From contig NZ_AUDI01000021.1 of the NCBI RefSeq assembly GCF_000425385.1, positions 30,289 to 94,288 of the forward strand: 64,000 nucleotides of DNA. The letters are read 5' to 3'. The DNA is from Pseudoduganella violaceinigra DSM 15887. Its GTDB lineage: Bacteria > Pseudomonadota > Gammaproteobacteria > Burkholderiales > Burkholderiaceae_D. The first letter of the stretch is position 1. Each line of letters begins with the position of its first letter. The translations under genes and the position numbers were made by a program. Shown here piece after piece: positions 9,718-18,132 of this stretch. The notes under the pieces are model-generated. The model was not told the DNA's origin. It was given only the letters and a program-made list of their open reading frames with translations, and searched no databases.

Positions 9718-10197
9718 ATGATCCAGTTCTTCGCAAGGCCCAATGAGCTGGCGGATTCTTTTTCCAGGTCCGTTACCATCGGCCTGATCGCGATTATTCT
9801 GATGGGCGCAGTTGTCTTGCTCGCCGCCTGGAGCCGGCGCAGGAAATGGTATCTAAAGCCAGCGATGGCGATGGGCTTCATCGGTCTGTTTCTTGTCGCC
9901 TGGGGCGCCTATTCCGCAACCTACGCCCGGTTCATCGAGGCCGAGGTAAGGAGTTCCGGACTGCGGCTGAGGTTTGCGGGGCCGTTTGCAAAAGACCTTA
10001 CGGTTGCGCCGGACGCAGTTGCGGACGTGCTGTTTGGCACGCCAGGAAAATCCCACAGGCAGTGCTATATTCGGATTTCGCTGAAGTCAGGCGCGAGTTA
10101 TAGCAGCCCACCGCTTGCTATGGAGCTGGAGCAGTGCAAGGCGCTCAGGCGCAAGTTGGCACAGGCATTGGAAGAGGCGGTCGGCCCCAAAAATTGA
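9718..10197 (+). CDS. Small membrane protein with PH-like soluble tail, unknown
   Basis: A 159-residue protein. Two TM segments (about 19-38 and 48-68) are followed by a soluble domain of about 85 residues with alternating strands (LRLRFAGPFAKDLTV, CYIRISLKSG) and a final helix, a shape like the small PH-like domains of bacterial membrane proteins. That comparison is only structural by eye. No partner gene is evident; the 163-base gap before it shows nothing I can call. Confidence 0.55.
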   Translation: MIQFFARPNELADSFSRSVTIGLIAIILMGAVVLLAAWSRRRKWYLKPAMAMGFIGLFLVAWGAYSATYARFIEAEVRSSGLRLRFAGPFAKDLTVAPDAVADVLFGTPGKSHRQCYIRISLKSGASYSSPPLAMELEQCKALRRKLAQALEEAVGPKN

Positions 10198-10268
10198 GGT
10201 GCGCTTGCAGGCACATTGAGAGTGGGCCGACAGGGCCGCGCACGGTGCCGCGCGGATCCCTTGGCACT

Positions 10269-10586
10269 CTATCCAAACCGATAGATAAACAGCGACAGAA
10301 GCAAGGCCCAAGGCAGAACGAATAATGTGACTTCAATCTTCCGCCCTATGCTTCTCGGCGATGACTGCTTGAAGAACGCTATCACATTCAGCAGGGCGGA
10401 GGCCATAAGGAACGCAATCGCCGTAATCAGCCAGAGTATGGCGTCCCCGATTCCTGAACCAACACATCCCGCATTCTGACAAGAGTGCCCGGTAGTGCGC
10501 GAATCGCTCCACGCGAGCCAGCCGATCCCCGTGACTAACACCGCGTAGGACAGGGCGCGTAGCACTTTCGATAAATTCTTCCCCAT
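10269..10586 (-). CDS. Small membrane protein, unknown
   Basis: A 105-residue protein with three hydrophobic segments (about 9-26, 47-70 and 86-103). A Cys pair lies in the first loop (CQNAGC), which may form a disulfide. Its start is 3 bases after the stop of the XRE-cupin regulator on the same strand, so it could be read from that transcript. No family recognised. Confidence 0.6.
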   Translation of the reverse strand: MGKNLSKVLRALSYAVLVTGIGWLAWSDSRTTGHSCQNAGCVGSGIGDAILWLITAIAFLMASALLNVIAFFKQSSPRSIGRKIEVTLFVLPWALLLSLFIYRFG

Positions 10587-10589
10587 TTG

Positions 10590-11201
10590 TCAGCGGTGAA
10601 TCACAACCAGTAAAGCCTTGGCTTCAGACTTGCCGGGGTTGCGGATCGCGTGGTGCACGTCGGCTGCATAGCGAGCCGTGCCGCCCAGCTTGATCTTCTT
10701 CTTGTTCGATCCCACTTCCAGTTCCATTGAGCCGTGCAGGATCGTCAGATGCTCCATGGTGCCAGGATCGTGTGGCTGCGACACCAGTTCGCCGCCTGCC
10801 GCAAGGGTCAGTTCGTACCATTCATATTTGCCGGCCAGTTCCATGGGGCCGAGGATGCGCAATATATATCCGGCATGGGCCCCAGGCAGGGTAGGGGTTT
10901 CGTGCGCATCCACCAATTTTATCGCTTCGACATCCTTTTCCCCGTCCGCCAGCAGCTCGCCGATCTGCACGCCGAGCGCATTGGCCAGGCGCCACGTGAT
11001 GGCGATGGTTGGATTGGCTTTTTCGCGCTCAATCTGGGATAGCATGGACTTGGAAACACCGGCGATGCGGGACAGGTCTTCCAGGGTCAGACCGCGCGCC
11101 AGGCGCAGTCGCTGCAGGGCGGCGCCGACTTCCGGCGGGGCGTTGGTGGGAACGGTGGACTTCACGCTTGCAATGTTCAATATAGTAAAGTAGGATCCCA
11201 T
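10590..11201 (-). CDS. XRE-family regulator with C-terminal cupin sensor domain
   Basis: A 203-residue DNA-binding regulator. HTH_3/XRE domain at about residues 25-80 (LRLARGLTLEDLSRIAGVSK, with SQIEREKANPT) and a cupin_2 beta barrel at about 115-200 (PGTMEHLTILHGSMELEV), which in this family binds a small ligand or metal. It is divergent from kbl-tdh-sdaA, and two copies of a palindromic site lie in and beside its start region (11176-11189 and 11216-11229), suggesting that it regulates itself and the threonine/serine catabolic operon. The first copy lies inside the reading frame if translation begins at base 11201; a GTG at 11165 would leave both sites in the promoter, but neither start has a strong ribosome binding site. 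Confidence 0.88.
   Translation of the reverse strand: MGSYFTILNIASVKSTVPTNAPPEVGAALQRLRLARGLTLEDLSRIAGVSKSMLSQIEREKANPTIAITWRLANALGVQIGELLADGEKDVEAIKLVDAHETPTLPGAHAGYILRILGPMELAGKYEWYELTLAAGGELVSQPHDPGTMEHLTILHGSMELEVGSNKKKIKLGGTARYAADVHHAIRNPGKSEAKALLVVIHR
11176..11189. promoter_or_regulatory. Candidate operator, copy 1
   Basis: TTCAATATAGTAAA, a one-mismatch copy of the near-palindrome at 11216. The two copies are exactly 40 bases apart, close to four helical turns, in the region between the XRE-cupin regulator and kbl. Confidence 0.55.
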
Positions 11202-11215
11202 ATATCGAATTTACG

Positions 11216-11229
11216 TTCAATATAGTGAA
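11216..11229. promoter_or_regulatory. Candidate operator, copy 2
   Basis: TTCAATATAGTGAA is palindromic except for one base pair (TTCA.TATA.TGAA), the kind of site an XRE dimer binds. A further half-like TTAGTGAA lies at 11241-11248. The placement 50 bases before kbl fits repression by the divergent regulator. Confidence 0.6.
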
Positions 11230-11279
11230 TTCCAGTCGGATTAGTGAAATAAGAGTAAACTTTACATCAGAGGACGACC

Positions 11280-12482
11280 ATGAGCCAAGCGACGAATGCG
11301 TTTTACACCGGCCTGCAACAGAACCTGGAGAAGCTGCGCGGTGATGGCCTGTATAAGCCAGAACGCGTCATCGCATCGCGCCAGGGCAGCGAGGTGCAAT
11401 CCGAAGACGGTCGTACCCTGATCAATATGTGCGCCAATAACTACCTGGGCCTGTCCGGCCAGGAATGGGTGGCGCAGGCTTCCATCGAGGCTACCGAAAA
11501 GTACGGCTACGGCCTGTCCTCGGTGCGTTTCATCTGCGGCACCCAGACCGTGCACAAGCAGCTGGAAAAGGCCATCTCCGAATTCCTGGGCACGGAAGAC
11601 ACGATCCTGTATGCGGCGGCGTTCGACGCCAACGGCGGTGTATTCGAGCCCCTGTTCGACGAAAACGACGCCATCATCTCCGATGCGCTGAACCACGCTT
11701 CCATCATCGACGGCATCCGCCTGTGCAAGGCTGCGCGCTTCCGCTACGCCCACAACGACATGGCCGACCTGGAAAAGCAGCTGCAGGCGGCCGCCGACAA
11801 GCGCCACAAGGTCATCGTGACCGACGGCGTGTTCTCGATGGACGGCACCATTGCCCAATTGGACAAGGTGGTCGAACTGGCTGAGAAATACGGCGCCCTG
11901 GTCATGATCGACGAATGCCACGCGTCGGGCTTCATGGGCAAGACCGGCCGCGGCACGCACGAACACCACAATGTGCTGGGCAAGATCGACATCATTACCG
12001 GCACCCTGGGCAAGGCCCTGGGCGGCGCGATGGGCGGTTTCACTTCCGGCCGCAAGGAAGTGATCGACACCCTGCGCCAGAAATCGCGTCCTTATCTGTT
12101 CTCTAATACGCTGGCGCCAGCCATCGCCGGCGCCTCGCTGGAAGTGCTGAAGCGCCTGTCCGCTTCGACCGAACTGCGCGACCGCCTGCACGAAAACACC
12201 GCTTACTTCCGCAAGGAGATCGAGCGCATCGGCTTCACCATCAAGCCGGGCACCCATCCCGTCGTCCCTGTGATGCTGTTTGAAGCGCCGGTGGCGCAGA
12301 AGTTCGCGGCCCGCATGTATGAGCTGGGCGTGCTGCTGTCGGGCTTCTTCTATCCGGTGGTGCCGATGGGCCAGGCGCGCGTGCGCGTGCAGCTGTCCGC
12401 AGCCCACACCCGCGAACAGCTGGACAAGGTCCTCGCGGCATTCGAACAAGCCGGCAAAGAGCTGGGCATCATCAAGAACTAA
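11280..12482 (+). CDS. kbl: 2-amino-3-ketobutyrate CoA ligase (glycine C-acetyltransferase)
   Basis: A 400-residue PLP enzyme of the alpha-oxoamine synthase family that converts 2-amino-3-oxobutanoate and CoA to glycine and acetyl-CoA. Diagnostic features: CANNYLGL near residue 50, the PLP-contacting DECHASGFMG, and the Schiff-base Lys in TGTLGKALGG. Length matches the family. The start is set by AGAGGA seven bases before ATG. It is the first gene of kbl-tdh-sdaA; the product of the next gene is its substrate, so both steps of threonine breakdown to glycine are encoded side by side. Confidence 0.97.
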   Translation: MSQATNAFYTGLQQNLEKLRGDGLYKPERVIASRQGSEVQSEDGRTLINMCANNYLGLSGQEWVAQASIEATEKYGYGLSSVRFICGTQTVHKQLEKAISEFLGTEDTILYAAAFDANGGVFEPLFDENDAIISDALNHASIIDGIRLCKAARFRYAHNDMADLEKQLQAAADKRHKVIVTDGVFSMDGTIAQLDKVVELAEKYGALVMIDECHASGFMGKTGRGTHEHHNVLGKIDIITGTLGKALGGAMGGFTSGRKEVIDTLRQKSRPYLFSNTLAPAIAGASLEVLKRLSASTELRDRLHENTAYFRKEIERIGFTIKPGTHPVVPVMLFEAPVAQKFAARMYELGVLLSGFFYPVVPMGQARVRVQLSAAHTREQLDKVLAAFEQAGKELGIIKN

Positions 12483-12501
12483 TCAGGAATAGGCAAGAAT
12501 C

Positions 12502-13464
12502 ATGGAACGAATCCTCGTCATCGGCGCAAACGGCCAAATCGGTAGTGAACTGGTGGAAGCGCTGGCCAATCAGCATGGCGCACAGAACGTCATCGCGACG
12601 GACATCAGCCCGGTCAACAAGTACAACGCGGCCCGCTACCAGGTGCTGAACGTGATGGACAAGGCGGCGCTGCAGGCGCTGGTGGCCGCCGAAGGCATCA
12701 CCCAGGTGTACCAGCTGGCTGCCATGCTGTCCGCCACCGGCGAGGCTGCGCCGCTGAAGGCCTGGGACCTGAACATGGACGGCCTGCTGAATATCCTGGA
12801 AGTGGCACGCGAGCGCGGCGAGCAGGGCAAGCCGCTGCGCATCTTCTGGCCGTCGTCGATCGCCGCGTTCGGCCCGAACACACCGGCCGAGAACACGCCG
12901 CAATACACGGTCATGGACCCGACCACGATCTACGGCATCTCCAAGCTGGCAGGCGAACGACTGTGCGAATATTACTTCCTGAAGTACGGCGTGGACGTGC
13001 GTTCGATCCGCTACCCGGGCATCATCAGCTTCAAATCGCCTCCAGGCGGCGGCACCACCGACTACGCCATTGCGATCTTCCACGCGGCGCTGCGCGGTGA
13101 ACGCTACGATTGCTTCCTCGGTCCGAAGACCACGCTGCCGATGATCTACATGCCCGACGCGATTCGCGCAACCATTGAATTGATGGACGCGCCGGCTGCA
13201 CAAATTAAGATTCGTTCGTCGTACAATGTCGCCGGCGTTTCCTTCAATCCGGAAGAACTGGCCGCCGCGATTACCCGCGCAGTGCCTGACTTCAAGATCG
13301 CCTACACGCCGGACAGCCGCCAGGCGATCGCCGACAGCTGGCCGCGCAGCCTGGACGACTCCAAGGCAAGCGAGGACTGGAGCTGGAAAGCGCGCATCGG
13401 CGTGGAAGAGATGGTGAAGGACATGCTGGCGAATATTGACGTGAGCCTCAGCGAGGCCGCATAA
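12502..13464 (+). CDS. tdh: L-threonine 3-dehydrogenase, SDR/epimerase type
   Basis: A 320-residue NAD-dependent dehydrogenase of the extended short-chain family, not the zinc-dependent MDR type found in E. coli. The nucleotide-binding motif GANGQIG is at residues 8-14 and the catalytic Tyr/Lys in YGISK near 147. The segment STRYPGI-like SIRYPGIISF and the C-terminal half resemble the known SDR-type threonine dehydrogenases of Cupriavidus. Placement 19 bases after kbl strongly supports threonine as substrate, over a sugar-nucleotide epimerase role that the fold alone would allow. Confidence 0.93.
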   Translation: MERILVIGANGQIGSELVEALANQHGAQNVIATDISPVNKYNAARYQVLNVMDKAALQALVAAEGITQVYQLAAMLSATGEAAPLKAWDLNMDGLLNILEVARERGEQGKPLRIFWPSSIAAFGPNTPAENTPQYTVMDPTTIYGISKLAGERLCEYYFLKYGVDVRSIRYPGIISFKSPPGGGTTDYAIAIFHAALRGERYDCFLGPKTTLPMIYMPDAIRATIELMDAPAAQIKIRSSYNVAGVSFNPEELAAAITRAVPDFKIAYTPDSRQAIADSWPRSLDDSKASEDWSWKARIGVEEMVKDMLANIDVSLSEAA

Positions 13465-13484
13465 CCAGAGAGAGACAAGCAACA

Positions 13485-14864
13485 ATGGACATGAGTGTTT
13501 TCGACTTATTCAAGATTGGCATTGGCCCATCGAGCTCGCATACGGTGGGACCAATGGTGGCGGCGCGCCGCTTCCTGGTCGAAAACGGTCCATTGGACGA
13601 TGTCGTTTCGGTGACGGCTGAGCTGTTCGGCTCGCTGGCCCTGACCGGCATCGGGCACGGTACCGACAAGGCCGTCCTGCTTGGCCTGATGGGTGAGACG
13701 CCGCAGGGCGTTGATCCCGACGCGGTCGACGATATGCTGGCCGCTGCCGACGTGGACGGTGAACTGAGCCTGCTGGGCCAGAAGACGATTCCGTTCGCGC
13801 GCAAGCAGCACCTGGTGTTCCATATGTCCGAGAACCTGCCGGAACACCCGAACGGCATGCGTTTCACCCTGAAGCGTGCCGATGGCAGCGCGATGACCAA
13901 GGTGTATTACTCCATCGGCGGCGGTTTCATTCACGCCGAAGGCGAGGTGGCGAATACGGACGGCAAGCCTGCCGTGCGCCTGCCTTATCCATTCAACACC
14001 ATGGCGGAGCTGCTGGGCCATGGCGTCAGCAGCGGCAAATCGATCCCGCAGATGCTGCGTGAAAATGAGCTGAAACGCATTTCCGAAGCGGAGCTGGATG
14101 CCGGCATGGACCGCATCTGGCACGTCATGCGCGACTGCATCCAGCACGGCCTGGAGACCAAAGGCCAACTGCCGGGCGGACTGAATGTGAAGCGCCGCGC
14201 GGCCGATCTGTGGCGCCAGGCGCAGGCCGGCGATGTCGCCAACCAGCTGCCGCATGATGCGCTGAATGGCGTCAGTTTGTACGCGATGGCGGTCAATGAA
14301 GAGAACGCCGCAGGCGGACGTGTTGTAACGGCGCCTACAAATGGGGCTGCCGGCATCATTCCCGCTGTGCTGAAATATTATGCGGAAGACTGTAAACCGG
14401 TCGACCCGGTTTCCGGCGTGCGCGCTTTCCTGCTGACCGCCGCTGCGATCGGCATGCTGTGCAAGCGCAACGCTTCGATTTCGGGTGCGGAAGTAGGCTG
14501 CCAGGGTGAAGTCGGCGTGGCATGCGCGATGGCAGCTGCCGGGTTGGTGGCCGCGTTGGGCGGCTCGAATGCGCAGATCGAGAATGCGGCCGAGATCGGG
14601 ATCGAGCATCACCTGGGCATGACTTGCGACCCGATCGGCGGCCTGGTGCAGATTCCTTGCATTGAACGCAATGGCATGGGAGCGGTGAAAGCGATTACCG
14701 CCGCTTCGCTGGCCTTGAAGGGCGATGGGACGCACTTCGTCACGCTCGACAATGTGATCGAGACGATGCGCCAGACCGGCGCCGACATGCAGGCGAAGTA
14801 TAAAGAAACTTCGCTGGGCGGCCTGGCCATCCATGTGGTGACCGTGAACCACGCTGCTTGCTGA
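13485..14864 (+). CDS. sdaA: L-serine ammonia-lyase (iron-sulfur)
   Basis: A 459-residue single-chain L-serine dehydratase that deaminates serine to pyruvate. N-terminal motif FKIGIGPSSSHTVGPM is diagnostic, the beta domain covers about 1-160 and the alpha domain the rest. Cysteines in GCQGEVGVAC and in MTCDPIGG with QIPCIERN are the ones expected to hold the 4Fe-4S cluster. It is the third gene of the kbl-tdh operon, 20 bases after tdh. Together they allow threonine to glycine to serine (via GlyA elsewhere) to pyruvate. Confidence 0.96.
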   Translation: MDMSVFDLFKIGIGPSSSHTVGPMVAARRFLVENGPLDDVVSVTAELFGSLALTGIGHGTDKAVLLGLMGETPQGVDPDAVDDMLAAADVDGELSLLGQKTIPFARKQHLVFHMSENLPEHPNGMRFTLKRADGSAMTKVYYSIGGGFIHAEGEVANTDGKPAVRLPYPFNTMAELLGHGVSSGKSIPQMLRENELKRISEAELDAGMDRIWHVMRDCIQHGLETKGQLPGGLNVKRRAADLWRQAQAGDVANQLPHDALNGVSLYAMAVNEENAAGGRVVTAPTNGAAGIIPAVLKYYAEDCKPVDPVSGVRAFLLTAAAIGMLCKRNASISGAEVGCQGEVGVACAMAAAGLVAALGGSNAQIENAAEIGIEHHLGMTCDPIGGLVQIPCIERNGMGAVKAITAASLALKGDGTHFVTLDNVIETMRQTGADMQAKYKETSLGGLAIHVVTVNHAAC

Positions 14865-14884
14865 AGCTGCAAAGCCAGCAAGCT

Positions 14885-14911
14885 GGGATCCTGCCTTCAG
14901 GGGCAGATCCC
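14885..14911 (+). terminator. Stem-loop after sdaA, possible terminator
   Basis: GGGATC plus TGCC pair with GGCA plus GATCCC around a six-base loop, with one bulged base. No T-run follows, so it may be a processing or Rho-dependent end and not a classic intrinsic terminator. Confidence 0.45.
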
Positions 14912-14961
14912 GCCTCCCCAGCCTGACGGTTTTCAGTAGAAAATTTCTAAAACTGGCTCAA

Positions 14962-14991
14962 TTCACAAAGAAACTCCGGCCGGACTATAAT
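14962..14991 (+). promoter_or_regulatory. Sigma-70-type promoter for thrC
   Basis: TTCACA (5 of 6 to TTGACA) at 14962-14967, 18-base spacer, perfect TATAAT at 14986-14991, 37 bases upstream of the thrC start. Confidence 0.75.
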
Positions 14992-15028
14992 AGGTGTCCG
15001 TTTCACCCGCCACCGGACTTTCTATTCT

Positions 15029-16504
15029 ATGCAATACGTGTCTACCCGGGCCGACGCGTCGGCTGCATCACACTCCCTCCAGCAATTTTCCGACATCCTC
15101 CTGGGTGGCCTGGCGCCTGACGGCGGCCTGTACCTGCCGGTGGAATACCCGCAAGTCAGCGGCGAAGAGCTGAACAAGTGGCGCCATCTGCCGTATGCAA
15201 GCCTGGCGGTGGAAATCCTGAAAAAATTCGCCGGCGACATCCCAGAAGCGGATCTGCGTGCACTGGCCGAAAAGACCTACGCCGCCGACGTGTACCGCAA
15301 CGTGCGCGAAGGCGAACATGCTGGCGACATCACCCCGCTGCGCGTGCTGGAAGAAACCGATGGCAAGAAGCTGTTGCTGCACTCCCTGTCGAACGGGCCT
15401 ACCTTGGCCTTCAAGGACATGGCGATGCAATTGCTCGGCAATCTGTTCGAATATGCACTGGCCAAGCAGGATGCCCAGCTGAACATTTTCGGCGCGACCT
15501 CCGGCGACACCGGCAGCGCGGCCGAATATGCCATGCGCGGCAAGAAGGGCATCAAGGTGTTCATGCTGTCGCCGCACAAGAAGATGAGCGCCTTCCAGAC
15601 CGCCCAGATGTTCAGCCTGCAGGATCCGAATATCTTCAACATCGCGGTGGAAGGCGTCTTCGACGATTGCCAGGACATGGTCAAGGCAGTCTCGAACGAC
15701 CTGGAGTTCAAGGCCCGTCAGAAGATCGGCACCGTGAATTCGATCAATTGGGCGCGCGTGGTGGCCCAGGTGGTGTACTACTTCCGCGGCTATCTTGCCG
15801 CCACGAAGAGCAACGAGCAGAAGGTTTCCTTCACCGTCCCATCGGGCAATTTCGGCAATGTCTGCGCCGGTCATATCGCCCGCCAAATGGGCCTGCCCAT
15901 CGATAAGCTGGTCGTGGCGACCAATGAAAACGATGTGCTGGATGAGTTCTTCCGTACCGGTATCTACCGCGTACGCAAATCGGCGGAAACGTACCACACC
16001 TCCAGCCCTTCGATGGACATTTCGAAGGCCTCGAACTTCGAGCGCTTTGTGTTCGACCTGGTGAAGGGCGATGGCAAGCGTGTCCGCGAGCTGTTCAAAA
16101 AAGTTGAAACCGAAGGCGGGTTTGACCTGTCCGGTGGTCCTGGCAGCGACGGCGATGAGTTCCAGCAGGTGGCCAAGTACGGCTTCAAGTCCGGCAAATC
16201 CACCCACGACGACCGCGTGCAGACCATTCGCGATGTGGCAGACGATTACGGCATCGTCATCGATACCCATACGGCAGACGGCATCAAGGTCGCCAAGGAA
16301 AACCTGGAACCGGGCGTGCCGATGATCGTGCTGGAAACCGCGCAGGCTGCCAAATTCAACGAAACCATCCTGGAGGCGCTGGGCGAAGATGCCGAGCGCC
16401 CGGCAGGTTTTGAAAACATTGAAGCGCTGCCGCAGCGTTTTGAAGTCATGCCAGCCGATGTAAGCAAGATGAAGGCCTACATCGCCGCCAATACGGGACT
16501 GTAA
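15029..16504 (+). CDS. thrC: Threonine synthase
   Basis: A 491-residue PLP enzyme forming threonine from O-phosphohomoserine. The N-terminal threonine synthase domain (LGGLAPDGGLYLP) is followed by the PLP fold; the Schiff-base Lys is in LAFKDMAMQ and the phosphate-binding loop in GATSGDTGSAAEY. The length fits the long, proteobacterial form. It has its own promoter (14962-14991). In many relatives hom precedes thrC; here the upstream genes are catabolic (kbl-tdh-sdaA), so synthesis and breakdown of threonine are neighbours. moeA starts 3 bases downstream, so the two are probably co-transcribed. Confidence 0.96.
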   Translation: MQYVSTRADASAASHSLQQFSDILLGGLAPDGGLYLPVEYPQVSGEELNKWRHLPYASLAVEILKKFAGDIPEADLRALAEKTYAADVYRNVREGEHAGDITPLRVLEETDGKKLLLHSLSNGPTLAFKDMAMQLLGNLFEYALAKQDAQLNIFGATSGDTGSAAEYAMRGKKGIKVFMLSPHKKMSAFQTAQMFSLQDPNIFNIAVEGVFDDCQDMVKAVSNDLEFKARQKIGTVNSINWARVVAQVVYYFRGYLAATKSNEQKVSFTVPSGNFGNVCAGHIARQMGLPIDKLVVATNENDVLDEFFRTGIYRVRKSAETYHTSSPSMDISKASNFERFVFDLVKGDGKRVRELFKKVETEGGFDLSGGPGSDGDEFQQVAKYGFKSGKSTHDDRVQTIRDVADDYGIVIDTHTADGIKVAKENLEPGVPMIVLETAQAAKFNETILEALGEDAERPAGFENIEALPQRFEVMPADVSKMKAYIAANTGL

Positions 16505-16507
16505 AAT

Positions 16508-17710
16508 ATGGCAATGCTTGCCGTGCGCGAAGCGCTTGATTTCCTGCTCTCCGCCGCCCGTCCGGTGGCGGAAGTGGAAGATATTCCCACCCTGGAAGCC
16601 AATGGCCGTGTGCTGGCGCGTGCTGTCGTATCGGACATGAATGTGCCCGGCCATGACAACACGCAGATGGACGGCTATGCTGTGCGTGCCGCCGATTGTG
16701 CCAGCGGCGAGGCGACCCTGACCGTCACGCAGCGCATTCCGGCAGGGCATGTCGGCCAGCCGCTGCTGCCAGGTTGCGCCGCGCGCATCTTCACAGGCGC
16801 AATGATTCCCGAAGGTGCCGACGCGGTGGTCATGCAGGAGCAGTGCGAGGCAGGCGACGGGCTGGTGACGGTCCGCCACGTGCCGAAAGCAGGCGAATGG
16901 ATACGACGCACAGGCGAAGATATCGGCGTAGGCAGCGTGATCCTGGCCGCCGGCACGCGCCTGCGCAGCCAGGAGCTGGGCCTTGCCGCATCGATCGGGA
17001 TGGCGCAGCTGACGGTGCGGCGCAAGCTGCGTGTTGCGGTGTTCTTTACCGGCGACGAACTGGCGATGCCGGGCGAGCCGCTGGCGCCAGGCGCCATCTA
17101 CAATTCCAACCGTTTCACGCTGCGTGCACTGCTGGAAAACCTGGGTTGCGAAGTGCGCGACTTCGGCATCGTGCCGGATTCGCTGGATGCGACCCGCAGT
17201 GTGCTGCGCCAGGCTGCCGACGGCAATGACCTGATCATCACTTCCGGCGGCGTATCGGTCGGCGAGGAAGACCATATCAAGCCGGCCGTCGAAGCGGAAG
17301 GCAAGCTGAATATGTGGCAGATCGCCGTCAAGCCGGGCAAGCCGCTGGCATTCGGCGAAGTAGCGCAGGCCTTTTTCCTTGGCCTGCCGGGCAATCCGGT
17401 GTCGAGCTTCGTCACCTTCCTGTTGTTCGTGCGCCCGTTCCTGCTGCGGCTGCAGGGCGCCGACGTCCCCGCTCAGCCACGCGGCATGCAGTTGCGCGCC
17501 GATTTCAACTGGTTGAAAGCCGACCGCCGCAACGAATTCCTGCGCGTGAAGCTGAATGCGCAGGGTGGCCTGGACCTGTTCCCGAACCAGGGTTCGGGGG
17601 TCTTGACGTCCACGGTCTGGGGCGACGGTCTGGTGGATAATCCGCCGGGAACTCCGATCGCGCTGGGCGATCTGGTGCGCTTCATTCCCTTCAGTGAATT
17701 GATGTACTGA
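16508..17710 (+). CDS. moeA: Molybdopterin molybdenumtransferase
   Basis: A 400-residue enzyme that inserts molybdate into adenylated molybdopterin, the last step of Moco synthesis. The N-terminal HDNTQMDGYAVR segment is diagnostic, as are GEDIGVG, the FFTGDEL motif, TSGGVSVGEED and LPGNPVS in the MoCF-like domain; the C-terminal beta barrel covers about 325-400. It begins 3 bases after thrC and ends one base before moaD. No room exists for a Moco riboswitch directly before it. Confidence 0.96.
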   Translation: MAMLAVREALDFLLSAARPVAEVEDIPTLEANGRVLARAVVSDMNVPGHDNTQMDGYAVRAADCASGEATLTVTQRIPAGHVGQPLLPGCAARIFTGAMIPEGADAVVMQEQCEAGDGLVTVRHVPKAGEWIRRTGEDIGVGSVILAAGTRLRSQELGLAASIGMAQLTVRRKLRVAVFFTGDELAMPGEPLAPGAIYNSNRFTLRALLENLGCEVRDFGIVPDSLDATRSVLRQAADGNDLIITSGGVSVGEEDHIKPAVEAEGKLNMWQIAVKPGKPLAFGEVAQAFFLGLPGNPVSSFVTFLLFVRPFLLRLQGADVPAQPRGMQLRADFNWLKADRRNEFLRVKLNAQGGLDLFPNQGSGVLTSTVWGDGLVDNPPGTPIALGDLVRFIPFSELMY

Positions 17711-17711
17711 T

Positions 17712-17966
17712 ATGTTGATCAACCTTAAATACTTTGCCAGCGTGCGCGAGGCGCTGGGCGGCGGCGAACAGGTCGTCATGCCCGATGGCGTGGAAACGGT
17801 GGGCGACGTGCGCGCCTGGCTACGCCATCGGGGCGAACCCTGGGCGAGCGCCCTGGCCGAAGGCCGTGCGCTGCGCATGGCCTGCAACCAGCGCATGTGC
17901 GATGCGGCGGCGGCAGTGGCCCCGGGTGATGAAATTGCCTTTTTCCCACCAGTGACAGGCGGTTAA
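17712..17966 (+). CDS. moaD: Molybdopterin synthase small subunit (sulfur carrier)
   Basis: An 84-residue ubiquitin-fold sulfur carrier. It ends in VTGG, the Gly-Gly tail that is adenylated and thiocarboxylated to donate sulfur in molybdopterin synthesis. The FFPPVTGG end and the N-terminal LKYFASVREALG strand-helix are typical. Translationally coupled to moeA (one base between stop and start). Its usual partner moaE is not next to it; a PstS-like gene follows instead, so moaE must be elsewhere. Confidence 0.95.
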   Translation: MLINLKYFASVREALGGGEQVVMPDGVETVGDVRAWLRHRGEPWASALAEGRALRMACNQRMCDAAAAVAPGDEIAFFPPVTGG

Positions 17967-18132
17967 GACTTGTTGCTGTGTGTATGCAACATACAGCTGT
18001 TGTAGTTGACCAGGTTCATCGCCAAGCTATACTTGTTCCCAAGCGGCCCCAAACCTGTGCCGCGCCAGCTCCCCCTAATTCCCCGTCGCCTCCTCCCTGC
18101 GGCTTATTCCCTTCCACGCAAGGAGAGTCGCA

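Noticed and set aside
11202..11279. Glycine riboswitch before kbl
   Set aside because: The gap is short and AT-rich, and lacks the conserved glycine-aptamer cores.
15068..17896. 942-residue minus-strand open frame across thrC and moeA
   Set aside because: Shadow frame from high GC at third positions; thrC and moeA opposite it have complete family motifs.
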